A DNA stretch of 64,000 nt from Acidiphilium sp. PA (GTDB lineage Bacteria; Pseudomonadota; Alphaproteobacteria; Acetobacterales; Acetobacteraceae). Positions 20,747 through 27,486 of the stretch are shown piece by piece. The position numbers and the translations under genes are program-made. The stretch is from the NCBI RefSeq assembly GCF_026191915.1, contig NZ_JAIMBY010000003.1:206014-270013 (forward strand). The letters run 5' to 3'. The notes beneath the pieces are model-generated. The model was given only the letters and a program-made list of their open reading frames with translations. It was not told the origin of the DNA and ran no database searches. Position 1 is the first letter of the stretch. The number at the start of each line of letters is the position of its first letter.

Positions 20747-22060
20747 CTATTCCAAGTCGTAGCGGTTCATTTTCAGATAGAGGCTCTGGCGGCTGAGACC
20801 GATCAACGCCGCCGCCGCCTTACGGTTGCCCGCGGTCTGCGTGAGGGCGGTGCGGATGAAATGTTGCTCGACGGCCGCCACGGTCTGGTCCACGGCGTGG
20901 TGGATGGTGGTCGATCCAACCGATAGCGACAGCGCGGCCAGCGCCGCCTGTAACGGATTGACGCCACCCGACCGGGGCGGTGTTGCGTGACGCGCGGTGT
21001 CGCGGATCAGCAACCCGATCAGGCCATCGTCGGTTCCCGCCGAGATCTCGACTTCGACGACCGCCCCGTATTCGCCGTGGACCACCGATGGCATGCTCAT
21101 CAGCTTGCCGTGGCTGCGGATCAGCTCGAGCGCCATGGCCAGATCATTACCGGTCCGGTCGAGCCAGCGATCGAGCCGCGCCCCGAGCACGGCCGCTTCG
21201 CTCGCCGCCTCGATCAGGTCGATGAAGGCGGCATTGGCCTGGCGTACCGTCCCATCGCGATCGATAATTACGAACGCCTCGGGCAGGCGCGCGATCAGGG
21301 CCGGGCAGGCATTGCGGTCCGGCAACGCGATGCCACGCGGAGCGGCCGCGAGCGGGGTAAGATGCAGCAGATACGACGGCGCCACTCCGCCATCGGCCAA
21401 CGATGCGCGCACGATCCAGGATTCCCGCGGGCTGCCGAGTTGCACGACCACGCCGGGCGCCTGCCCATCGGTACGGGCGCGTTGGATCATAGCGTGAAAG
21501 GTGGGCTGCGACGATTTCGCGATCTGATCGATGAAGCTCCAATCATGGCCGACCCCGAGCAGGCGGCCCGCCGCCGGGTTGACCTCGGTGATGCGCAGCG
21601 TTGCCGCGTCGAGCAGCAGCAAGGGATCGTTCGCGCCATTGAACATCAGATTATAGCGGCGCTCGACATCGCGCAGCCGCCAGTGGTCGCGCTCCATCGC
21701 CTGCTGCGCCGCCATCAGGCGGCTTTGCAGATCGGCAACCACATGAAACCGCCGGCCGATCGCGAGCAACCCGGCGTCGCCGCCGAGCCTGACCGTAGTG
21801 TATTCCAACGGCAGTTCCGCCCCGCTCGGAAACAGCTGATTGACCGGCGCAAAGGCGGAAACGCCAGTGTGCCAGGCGTCCTTGACCATGCGTTCGATCG
21901 TCGCGAAACCCGATGCGGTCACCGTTTCGCTCCACGGTCGGCCATGCCAGGGCTGCAATCCGCCGGTTTCGATGCGGTCCGACAATGTGGTGTCGCGAAT
22001 GACGCCGTTTCGATCCAGCTGCAACGTAAGATCAGGCTGGGTCAGGTTGACAGTGGTCAT
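20747..22060 (-). CDS. PpsR/CrtJ transcriptional regulator, copy 2 (PpsR2-like)
   Basis: The 437-residue protein has the PpsR layout: an N-terminal PAS-like region, a Q-linker (LQSRLMAAQQAMERDHWRL), two PAS domains and a C-terminal FIS-type helix-turn-helix (NRKAAAALIGLSRQSLYLKMNRYDL). I start at the ATG at 22058-22060 (MTTVNLTQPDL); the 40 residues upstream in frame run across the divergent gene and look non-coding. One cysteine lies in the linker before the last PAS (RNACPALIARL) and none in the DNA-binding domain. Operon partner: the bacteriophytochrome. It is clearly divergent from copy 1 at 7265, so the two probably have different inputs or targets, as known for PpsR1/PpsR2 of Bradyrhizobium and Rhodopseudomonas. 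Confidence 0.9.
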   Translation of the reverse strand: MTTVNLTQPDLTLQLDRNGVIRDTTLSDRIETGGLQPWHGRPWSETVTASGFATIERMVKDAWHTGVSAFAPVNQLFPSGAELPLEYTTVRLGGDAGLLAIGRRFHVVADLQSRLMAAQQAMERDHWRLRDVERRYNLMFNGANDPLLLLDAATLRITEVNPAAGRLLGVGHDWSFIDQIAKSSQPTFHAMIQRARTDGQAPGVVVQLGSPRESWIVRASLADGGVAPSYLLHLTPLAAAPRGIALPDRNACPALIARLPEAFVIIDRDGTVRQANAAFIDLIEAASEAAVLGARLDRWLDRTGNDLAMALELIRSHGKLMSMPSVVHGEYGAVVEVEISAGTDDGLIGLLIRDTARHATPPRSGGVNPLQAALAALSLSVGSTTIHHAVDQTVAAVEQHFIRTALTQTAGNRKAAAALIGLSRQSLYLKMNRYDLE

Positions 22061-22081
22061 AACCGGTTCAATCAATGTTTT

Positions 22082-22756
22082 ATGGATGATAGCCTGGTTT
22101 TCCCGGTCGACCAAGCAAGATCGACCGACGTCTCCCCGGCGCTCACCACCGCCTTGCGGCATGCGACACACGATCTTCACCGGGAAGCGGAACGTTCAGG
22201 CATTGTCGCGCACATGCTGCGCGGCACGATTACACGTGGGCAGTATGCCGGTTTGCTGCGCAATCTGCTGCCCGCCTATCAGCGGATCGAACAGGGGTTG
22301 GAACGGCATTGCGATCACCCCTGCCTGCGGGCGTTGGCGCGGCCGGCGGTATATCGCGCCGCGGCGCTGCAAAGCGATCTGGCAATGCTCGCCGGTCCCG
22401 ACTGGGCAGGCACGCTGCCGCTGATGGATGCCGGACGGGCTTACGCCGAGCGGATCACCCACGCGACAGAGGACGCCCCTGCACTGCTGGTTGCCCATGC
22501 GTATGTCCGCTACCTCGGCGATCTGAACGGCGGCCAGGTGTTCCAGCGCCGTCTGGCCGCCACGCTCGGTCTCGATGATACTGCACTCGCCTTCTACCGC
22601 TTCGAGGCAATTGCCGATCTGGCCGCGTTCCGGCGCGCCTATCGGGAGGCGATCGACGCCGTCTGCCTTGATGCCGATGCCACCGCTGCCGTGTTGGCCG
22701 AAGCACAGGCGGCATTTCGGGCCAATATCGCGCTGTCGGTGGCGCTCGAGGCCTGA
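22082..22756 (+). CDS. hmuO: Biliverdin-producing heme oxygenase
   Basis: Heme oxygenase opens heme to biliverdin, CO and iron. The 224-residue protein has the proximal-His region LRHATHDLHREAE and a distal-helix motif YLGDLNGGQVFQRRL, a variant of the family GDLSGGQ. I start at ATG 22082 (MDDSLVFPVDQ); the conserved part begins about 15 residues later. The gap to the divergent ppsR copy 2 is only 21 bp. Location beside a bacteriophytochrome suggests its main job is chromophore supply rather than iron scavenging. Confidence 0.92.
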   Translation: MDDSLVFPVDQARSTDVSPALTTALRHATHDLHREAERSGIVAHMLRGTITRGQYAGLLRNLLPAYQRIEQGLERHCDHPCLRALARPAVYRAAALQSDLAMLAGPDWAGTLPLMDAGRAYAERITHATEDAPALLVAHAYVRYLGDLNGGQVFQRRLAATLGLDDTALAFYRFEAIADLAAFRRAYREAIDAVCLDADATAAVLAEAQAAFRANIALSVALEA

Positions 22757-22767
22757 CCCTGCGCCGA

Positions 22768-22953
22768 TCAGCTGCGGGTCGGCGTCGGGTCGATTACATT
22801 GGCGCAGGCATCGGTCGGTGCGGCGGCGACCGGGCCGACCAGCGGCACGATTTTCAGGCCCGCGGACGTCACCCGGCACGGCGCGGCGAACAACCCGCAG
22901 CCGGATAGCGCCAGGGCGGTAAGGCAGAGCAGCAAGACGGCGCGCAGTTTCAT
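22768..22953 (-). CDS. Small Cys-rich lipoprotein, 61 residues
   Basis: A short protein with a clear lipoprotein signal: MKLRAVLLLCLTALALSGCG gives lipobox LSGC. A conserved-looking mature part follows (FAAPCRVTSAGLKIVPLVGP, then APTDACANVID). The two mature cysteines could pair. I have a weak recollection of similar small alphaproteobacterial lipoproteins of unknown function (a DUF family), but cannot confirm it. The start at 22953 has GGGGA nearby; the ATG at 22965 is an alternative adding four residues. It converges with hmuO, whose stop is 11 bp away. Confidence 0.7.
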   Translation of the reverse strand: MKLRAVLLLCLTALALSGCGLFAAPCRVTSAGLKIVPLVGPVAAAPTDACANVIDPTPTRS

Positions 22954-23083
22954 GATGATCCCCATTGATATCCGTGGCTGGATATAAGGATGGGCGATCG
23001 CCGATGCATCGGTGCCGGTCCGGTTGGCGAGTCGGGACCAAAGTATTATGTGCAGCGCACAACTGATGATCGGAGCCATGCCC

Positions 23084-23731
23084 ATGTCATTGCAACTCGG
23101 CGATACCGCCCCTGATTTCGAGCAGGACAGCTCGGAGGGCCGGATCAAATTCCATGAGTACCTCGGTAATTCCTGGGGCATCCTGTTCAGCCACCCGGCC
23201 GATTACACGCCGGTCTGCACGACTGAGCTTGGTGTGGTCGCGCGGCTCAAGCCCGAGTGGGACAAGCGCAATGTCAAGCCGGTGGGCCTGTCGGTCGATA
23301 CCGGGGAGAACCATGTCGGCTGGGCGAAGGATATTCAGGAGACTCAGGGCCAGTCGGTGAATTTCCCGATCCTTGCCGATCATGACCACAAAGTGAGTCG
23401 GTTGTACGAAATGATCCATCCGAATGCCAGCACGACGGCGACGGTGCGCTCGGTGTTCATTATCGACCCGGCCAAGAAGATCCGGCTGATCCTGACCTAT
23501 CCGATGGCGACCGGGCGCAATTTCGATGAGATCCTGCGGGTGATCGACTCGTTACAACTGACGGATTCCGACAAACTCGCGACGCCCGCGAACTGGAAGG
23601 ATGGCGATGACGTCATCATCATCACCTCGGTGTCCGATGAAGAGGCACACAAACGCTACCCGGCTGGTTTCAAGACGTTGAAGCCGTATCTGCGGCTGGT
23701 CAAGCAGCCAAAGCTGCCGAGCGCGGGCTGA
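23084..23731 (+). CDS. 1-Cys peroxiredoxin (Prx6 family)
   Basis: Reduces peroxides through a single peroxidatic cysteine. The 215-residue protein shows the active site HPADYTPVCTTELG (Thr and Cys of PxxxT/SxxC) and the family arginine region in TTATVRSVFIID. The long C-terminal extension is typical of Prx6-type enzymes (WKDGDDVIIITSVSDEEA). No resolving cysteine is seen. I start at 23084 (MSLQLGDTAPDF), where GGAG lies 8 nt upstream. It is monocistronic, and the Pho-regulated region starts right after its stop. Confidence 0.93.
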   Translation: MSLQLGDTAPDFEQDSSEGRIKFHEYLGNSWGILFSHPADYTPVCTTELGVVARLKPEWDKRNVKPVGLSVDTGENHVGWAKDIQETQGQSVNFPILADHDHKVSRLYEMIHPNASTTATVRSVFIIDPAKKIRLILTYPMATGRNFDEILRVIDSLQLTDSDKLATPANWKDGDDVIIITSVSDEEAHKRYPAGFKTLKPYLRLVKQPKLPSAG

Positions 23732-23741
23732 GGGAGCCTAT

Positions 23742-23781
23742 CTGTCACAAAAGCTTCATCGAACTGTCACAACTGTGGCAT
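23742..23781 (+). promoter_or_regulatory. Pho box array upstream of pstB
   Basis: Four heptamers follow at an exact 11-bp period: CTGTCAC (23742), GCTTCAT (23753), CTGTCAC (23764) and GTGGCAT (23775), each followed by a 4-nt spacer. This matches the PhoB-binding Pho box (CTGTCAT repeats every 11 bp), with the first and third units strongest. It lies about 80 bp before pstB and predicts phosphate-starvation induction of pstB-phoU-phoB, including autoregulation by PhoB. Confidence 0.85.
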
Positions 23782-23792
23782 GATAGGGGCTT

Positions 23793-23826
23793 AAGGAGCG
23801 GTGTCATGACCATGACATCGCTCCTT
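23793..23826. promoter_or_regulatory. 34-bp near-perfect palindrome in the pstB leader
   Basis: Two 17-nt arms meet at 23809/23810. The left arm starts AAGGAGCGGTGTCATG and the right arm ends CATGACATCGCTCCTT; 15 of 17 positions are complementary, and one mismatch would be a G.U pair in RNA. No T-run follows, so it is not a normal terminator. It sits between the Pho boxes and the start codon, so it could be an operator or a 5' leader hairpin. Confidence 0.6.
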
Positions 23827-23858
23827 CCGACGCTGTCGCATCAAGACGGAGCCTGCTG

Positions 23859-24662
23859 ATGCCCGAAGCCGCCGCCCGCATCGTACCGATGGCGCAGTCC
23901 CTGTCTCAGGAACCGCGCATCGCGATCCGCAATCTCGATTTCTATTACGGCGCCACCAAGGCGCTGAAATCGGTCTCGATCGATTTTCTCGACCGCCAGA
24001 CCACCGCGATGATCGGCCCATCCGGCTGCGGTAAATCGACGCTGCTGCGCGTGCTCAATCGCATGTACGATCTCTACCCCGGTCAGCGCGCCGAGGGCGA
24101 GGTGATGCTCGATGGTGAAAACATCATCGCGCCCGGCATGGATATCAATCGCCTGCGCCGGCGCGTCGGCATGGTGTTCCAGAAACCGACGCCGTTTCCG
24201 AAGTCGATTTATGAGAACGTCGCCTTCGGGGTGCGGCTGCATGAGCGGCTCTCGCGCAGCGCAATGGACGAACGGGTGGAATCATCGCTGGTGCGCGCCG
24301 CCCTGTGGGGCGAGGTGAAGGACAAGTTGAACAATTCGGCGCTTGCCCTGTCCGGCGGGCAGCAGCAGCGCCTGTGCATTGCCCGCACCATCGCGGTCAG
24401 GCCGCAGGTCATTCTGCTCGATGAGCCGACCAGTGCGCTCGACCCGATTTCGACGCTGAAAATCGAGCAGTTGATCGAGGAGCTGAAACGCGATTTCACG
24501 ATCGTCATCGTCACTCACAATATGCAGCAGGCCGGCCGCTGCGCGGATCGGGTGGCGTTTTTCTATCTCGGCGAAGTGGTCGAAGTGGCCGACGCGACGC
24601 AGATGTTCACCGCCCCGCGCGAACGCCGCACCCAGGAATACATCACCGGCCGGTTCGGTTGA
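23859..24662 (+). CDS. pstB: Phosphate ABC transporter ATP-binding protein PstB
   Basis: PstB energises high-affinity phosphate uptake and takes part in PhoR/PhoU signalling. The 267-residue protein has Walker A (GPSGCGKST), Q-loop (VFQKPTPFP, a PstB-type signature), ABC signature (LSGGQQQRL), Walker B ([11 protein letters not shown]) and H-loop (VTHNMQQA). It is followed by phoU and phoB, but pstS, pstC and pstA do not precede it as they do in most alphaproteobacteria. The Pho boxes immediately upstream make this the head of the transcript, so the permease must be encoded elsewhere. Confidence 0.97.
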   Translation: MPEAAARIVPMAQSLSQEPRIAIRNLDFYYGATKALKSVSIDFLDRQTTAMIGPSGCGKSTLLRVLNRMYDLYPGQRAEGEVMLDGENIIAPGMDINRLRRRVGMVFQKPTPFPKSIYENVAFGVRLHERLSRSAMDERVESSLVRAALWGEVKDKLNNSALALSGGQQQRLCIARTIAVRPQVILLDEPTSALDPISTLKIEQLIEELKRDFTIVIVTHNMQQAGRCADRVAFFYLGEVVEVADATQMFTAPRERRTQEYITGRFG

Positions 24663-24673
24663 GGAGCATCGCC

Positions 24674-25393
24674 ATGCCTGACGAATCCCGCCATATTCTA
24701 ACGAGCTTCGAAGCCGATCTCGGCCGTCTGCGCGACATGATCGCGGCGATGGGCGGGCTGATTGAGACCGAATTGGCCGACGCGACCGCCGCCCTGCTCT
24801 CGCGCGACGCGGTGATGGCCGCCCGCGTCGTCGAGTTCGATGCACGCGTCGATGCAGAGGAGCGCGCGATTGAGCAATTCGCGATCCGCGTTCTCGCGCT
24901 GCGTCAGCCGGTCGCGGATGATCTGCGTCAGGTCGTGGCAGCGCTGAAAGTCACCACCGACCTCGAGCGCATCGGCGATTATGCCGCCAATGTCGCGAAG
25001 CGCACGATCATTCTGAACCAGGCGGCGCCAGCCTATCCGCTCGCAAGCCTCGCGCAGATGTCGCGCCTGGTGCAGGAAAACCTGAAATCGACGATCGATG
25101 CGATCGGCGAGGCCGATCCGCAGAAAGCCATGGCGGTCTGGCGGGCGGATCAGATGATCGATGATCTCTATACCACGATCTTTCGTGAGCTGATCACCTA
25201 CATGATGGAAGACCCGCGCAACATCAGCGCGTGCACTCATCTGCTGTTCATCGCGAAAAACCTCGAGCGGATCGGCGATCATGCAACCAACGTGGCCGAG
25301 CTGACCTACTACGCGGCGACCGGTCAAACCCTGCCGGACAACCGGCCCAAGGGCGATCTCTCCGCGACGTACATGCCGCGTACCGACACGTGA
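24674..25393 (+). CDS. phoU: Phosphate signalling protein PhoU
   Basis: PhoU links the Pst transporter to the PhoR kinase and keeps the Pho regulon off when phosphate is plentiful. The 239-residue all-helical protein shows the two family repeats, with metal-binding E/DxxxD signatures VTTDLERIGDYAANVAK and FIAKNLERIGDHATNVAE. The start at 24674 (MPDESRHILTSF) has GAGGAG just upstream, 11 bp after pstB. Confidence 0.97.
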   Translation: MPDESRHILTSFEADLGRLRDMIAAMGGLIETELADATAALLSRDAVMAARVVEFDARVDAEERAIEQFAIRVLALRQPVADDLRQVVAALKVTTDLERIGDYAANVAKRTIILNQAAPAYPLASLAQMSRLVQENLKSTIDAIGEADPQKAMAVWRADQMIDDLYTTIFRELITYMMEDPRNISACTHLLFIAKNLERIGDHATNVAELTYYAATGQTLPDNRPKGDLSATYMPRTDT

Positions 25394-25418
25394 GTGCACT
25401 TTACCGATGGAGTCTGTC

Positions 25419-26129
25419 GTGAGTGAATCCAACCGCCCGCTGGTGCTCGTGGTCGAAGACGAAGCGCCGCTGGTCACGCTGCTGCGCTATAATCTCGAAA
25501 AGAGCGGCTTCCGGGTCGATGAAGCCGGCGACGGCAACGAAGCGTTGACCAAAATCACCGAAACTCCGCCCGACCTCGTGCTGCTCGACTGGATGCTGCC
25601 GACCCTGTCCGGCATCGAGCTCTGCCGCCAACTCCGGCGCCGCCCGGCCACGCGCAGCCTGCCGGTGATCATGCTCACCGCCCGCGCGGAAGACCAGGAC
25701 GCGGTGCGCGGCCTTGAAACCGGCGCCGATGATTACATCACCAAGCCGTTTTCGCCGGAAGCGCTGGTTGCGCGCATCCGCGCGCTGCTCCGCCGTACCG
25801 GTGCCGCCCCCGCCAAAGCGCCATTGCAGTTCGCCGATATGGAACTCGACCCGACCACCCATAAGGTGACGCGGGCCGGCAAGGTGCTGCACCTCGGGCC
25901 AACCGAATTCCGGTTGCTTGAATTCTTCATGCGCCACCCGCGCCGGGTGTTCTCGCGCGAGGATGTGCTGAATGCGGTGTGGGGCCGGGACATCCATGTC
26001 GAACCCCGCACGGTCGATGTGCACATCCGCCGCCTGCGCAAGGCGATCAACGGTGAAAACGAACTCGACCTGGTCCGCACCGTGCGCGCCGCCGGCTATG
26101 CGCTCGATACCGAAATGGTTGCGGCCTAG
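25419..26129 (+). CDS. phoB: Phosphate regulon response regulator PhoB
   Basis: PhoB is an OmpR-family regulator that activates Pho-box promoters when phosphorylated by PhoR. The receiver domain has the acidic pocket (VVEDEAP), phospho-acceptor Asp (LVLLDWMLPTLSG), and Thr/Lys positions (MLTARAE, YITKPFSP). A winged helix follows (PTEFRLLEFFMRHPRRVFSR, then RTVDVHIRRLRKAI). GTG 25419 has GGAG 6 nt upstream and gives 236 residues; ATG 25407 adds four residues without a ribosome site. phoR is not next to it. Confidence 0.95.
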   Translation: MSESNRPLVLVVEDEAPLVTLLRYNLEKSGFRVDEAGDGNEALTKITETPPDLVLLDWMLPTLSGIELCRQLRRRPATRSLPVIMLTARAEDQDAVRGLETGADDYITKPFSPEALVARIRALLRRTGAAPAKAPLQFADMELDPTTHKVTRAGKVLHLGPTEFRLLEFFMRHPRRVFSREDVLNAVWGRDIHVEPRTVDVHIRRLRKAINGENELDLVRTVRAAGYALDTEMVAA

Positions 26130-26147
26130 CCCGAACCGGGCTTCCCG

Positions 26148-26594
26148 CTAATTGCCGGGCGCCCAGCCAGCGGGTGCCATTTCGAAACCAGCGAATTCGA
26201 ATGCGGGTGCGACGACGCAACTGACGAGGGTCCAGCGCCCCAGGCTGCTTGCATCCTGCCAGGCACTGACCGGGACCGTGTGCTGCAGCGTCTCGCCCTG
26301 CGCGAGATCGGGACCGAGCCGGACCCGATACGGCACGCCGTCCGCCGCGCAGACGCCCAGTGCCAGGGGCGCGCCCGCCTGCCACAGCCACAACTCCGCC
26401 GCATCGACCTTGTGCCAGCGGGAGCGTTCAGCGGAGTCCAGCAGAAACAGAATGCTGGTTGCAGCACCGCGCCCGCCGGATGCGGGCCGATCGCGCCAGA
26501 CCTCCCGGTAATGGCCCCCTTCAGGGTGGGGTGCGAGATCGAGTGCGCGGCGCACCGCCGCGGCATCGCACGACGGATCGCGCAGATCGATCAT
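26148..26594 (-). CDS. Cupin-fold protein, DUF985 type
   Basis: The 148-residue protein matches the DUF985/YML079-like cupin family: LAPHPEGGHYREVWRD, ILFLLDSAERSRWHKVDAAELWLW and FEFAGFEMAPAGW are its usual stretches. Sugar-ester or metabolite binding is known only loosely for the family, so I assign no reaction. It converges on phoB with 18 bp between stop codons. Its start lies 42 bp from the end of ispE on the same strand. Confidence 0.85.
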   Translation of the reverse strand: MIDLRDPSCDAAAVRRALDLAPHPEGGHYREVWRDRPASGGRGAATSILFLLDSAERSRWHKVDAAELWLWQAGAPLALGVCAADGVPYRVRLGPDLAQGETLQHTVPVSAWQDASSLGRWTLVSCVVAPAFEFAGFEMAPAGWAPGN

Positions 26595-26636
26595 AAGCGC
26601 TCCTGCATACGAAGCGGATGGCGTATGAAACTGCGG

Positions 26637-27482
26637 CTAGCCGAGCGCATTGCCGCCCCAGGTCCACCATCCCGGCCGGGCGACGCGTTCGGCCGCCCGT
26701 GCCGCCACCGCGCCATCGGCGTAGAGCCCGAAGCAGGTTGCGCCCGATCCGCTCATCCGTGCGAGCAGGCAGGCGGGATCGGTGCGCAGCGCGTCCAGCA
26801 CGGTGCCGATGGCGGGTGCGATCGCCATTGCCGGTGTTTCCAGATCGTTCGACAAACGCGCGAGATCCTGCGCCATCGTTGCCGCGTCGTCCCACCCGCC
26901 GGGCAGTGATGCGACCGGTGAGAACCCGCCGCTGCGCGCCTTGAAAATCGCCGGGGTCGCCACGGCCGCCCCGGGGTTCACCAGCACCATGCCGAATGGG
27001 GGCAGGTTTGGTGCCGGGGTCAGCACTTCGCCGATCCCGCCCATCCGCGCGGGTTCGCTGGCGATGCACACCGGCACATCCGCCCCCAGCGGTTCGGCGA
27101 GGAAATCGGGCAGCGGGCAATTCCAGTGCCGCGCGATCAACCGGCACGCTGCCGCGGCATCGGCCGAGCCACCGCCGATGCCCGATGCCACCGGGAGGTT
27201 CTTGGTCAGGCGGAACGCAAAATTCGCCGGTCGGCCCATGGATGCGCCGAACCCGCGCGCCGCGCGGAGCACCAGGTTGTTCGGCTCCGCGGCCAGCCCG
27301 TCGCTGAACGGGCCGGTCACCGCGAGGCTCAGCGCCGAGGCCGGGGTCATGCTCAAGCGGTCGCCCACGCCGGGAAACACCGCCAGGCTGTCGAGCAGAT
27401 GAAACCCATCTGCCCGCCGTCCGACCACGTGGAGGAACAGATTAACCTTGGCGCGTGCGCGTTCGGTCAGGATTGTGCTCAT
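26637..27482 (-). CDS. ispE: 4-diphosphocytidyl-2-C-methyl-D-erythritol kinase
   Basis: IspE phosphorylates CDP-methylerythritol in the MEP pathway, which supplies isoprenoids, including the carotenoid and bacteriochlorophyll tails made by genes in this window. The 281-residue GHMP kinase has the substrate motif ARAKVNLFLHVVGRRADGFH, the glycine-rich ATP loop LPVASGIGGGSADAAA and the C-terminal ARMSGSGATCFGLY. I start at the ATG at 27480-27482 (MSTILTERA), 4 bp after the stop of the TPR gene, which implies coupling. Confidence 0.95.
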   Translation of the reverse strand: MSTILTERARAKVNLFLHVVGRRADGFHLLDSLAVFPGVGDRLSMTPASALSLAVTGPFSDGLAAEPNNLVLRAARGFGASMGRPANFAFRLTKNLPVASGIGGGSADAAAACRLIARHWNCPLPDFLAEPLGADVPVCIASEPARMGGIGEVLTPAPNLPPFGMVLVNPGAAVATPAIFKARSGGFSPVASLPGGWDDAATMAQDLARLSNDLETPAMAIAPAIGTVLDALRTDPACLLARMSGSGATCFGLYADGAVAARAAERVARPGWWTWGGNALG

Positions 27483-27486
27483 CGGT

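Noticed and set aside
20987..22081. 589-codon forward frame ending in heme oxygenase
   Set aside because: Only the last 224 codons (from 22082) resemble heme oxygenase; the rest is antisense to ppsR copy 2.
22061..22180. Upstream start for ppsR copy 2 at 22180
   Set aside because: The extra 40 residues run antisense through the beginning of heme oxygenase and do not resemble PpsR N-termini.
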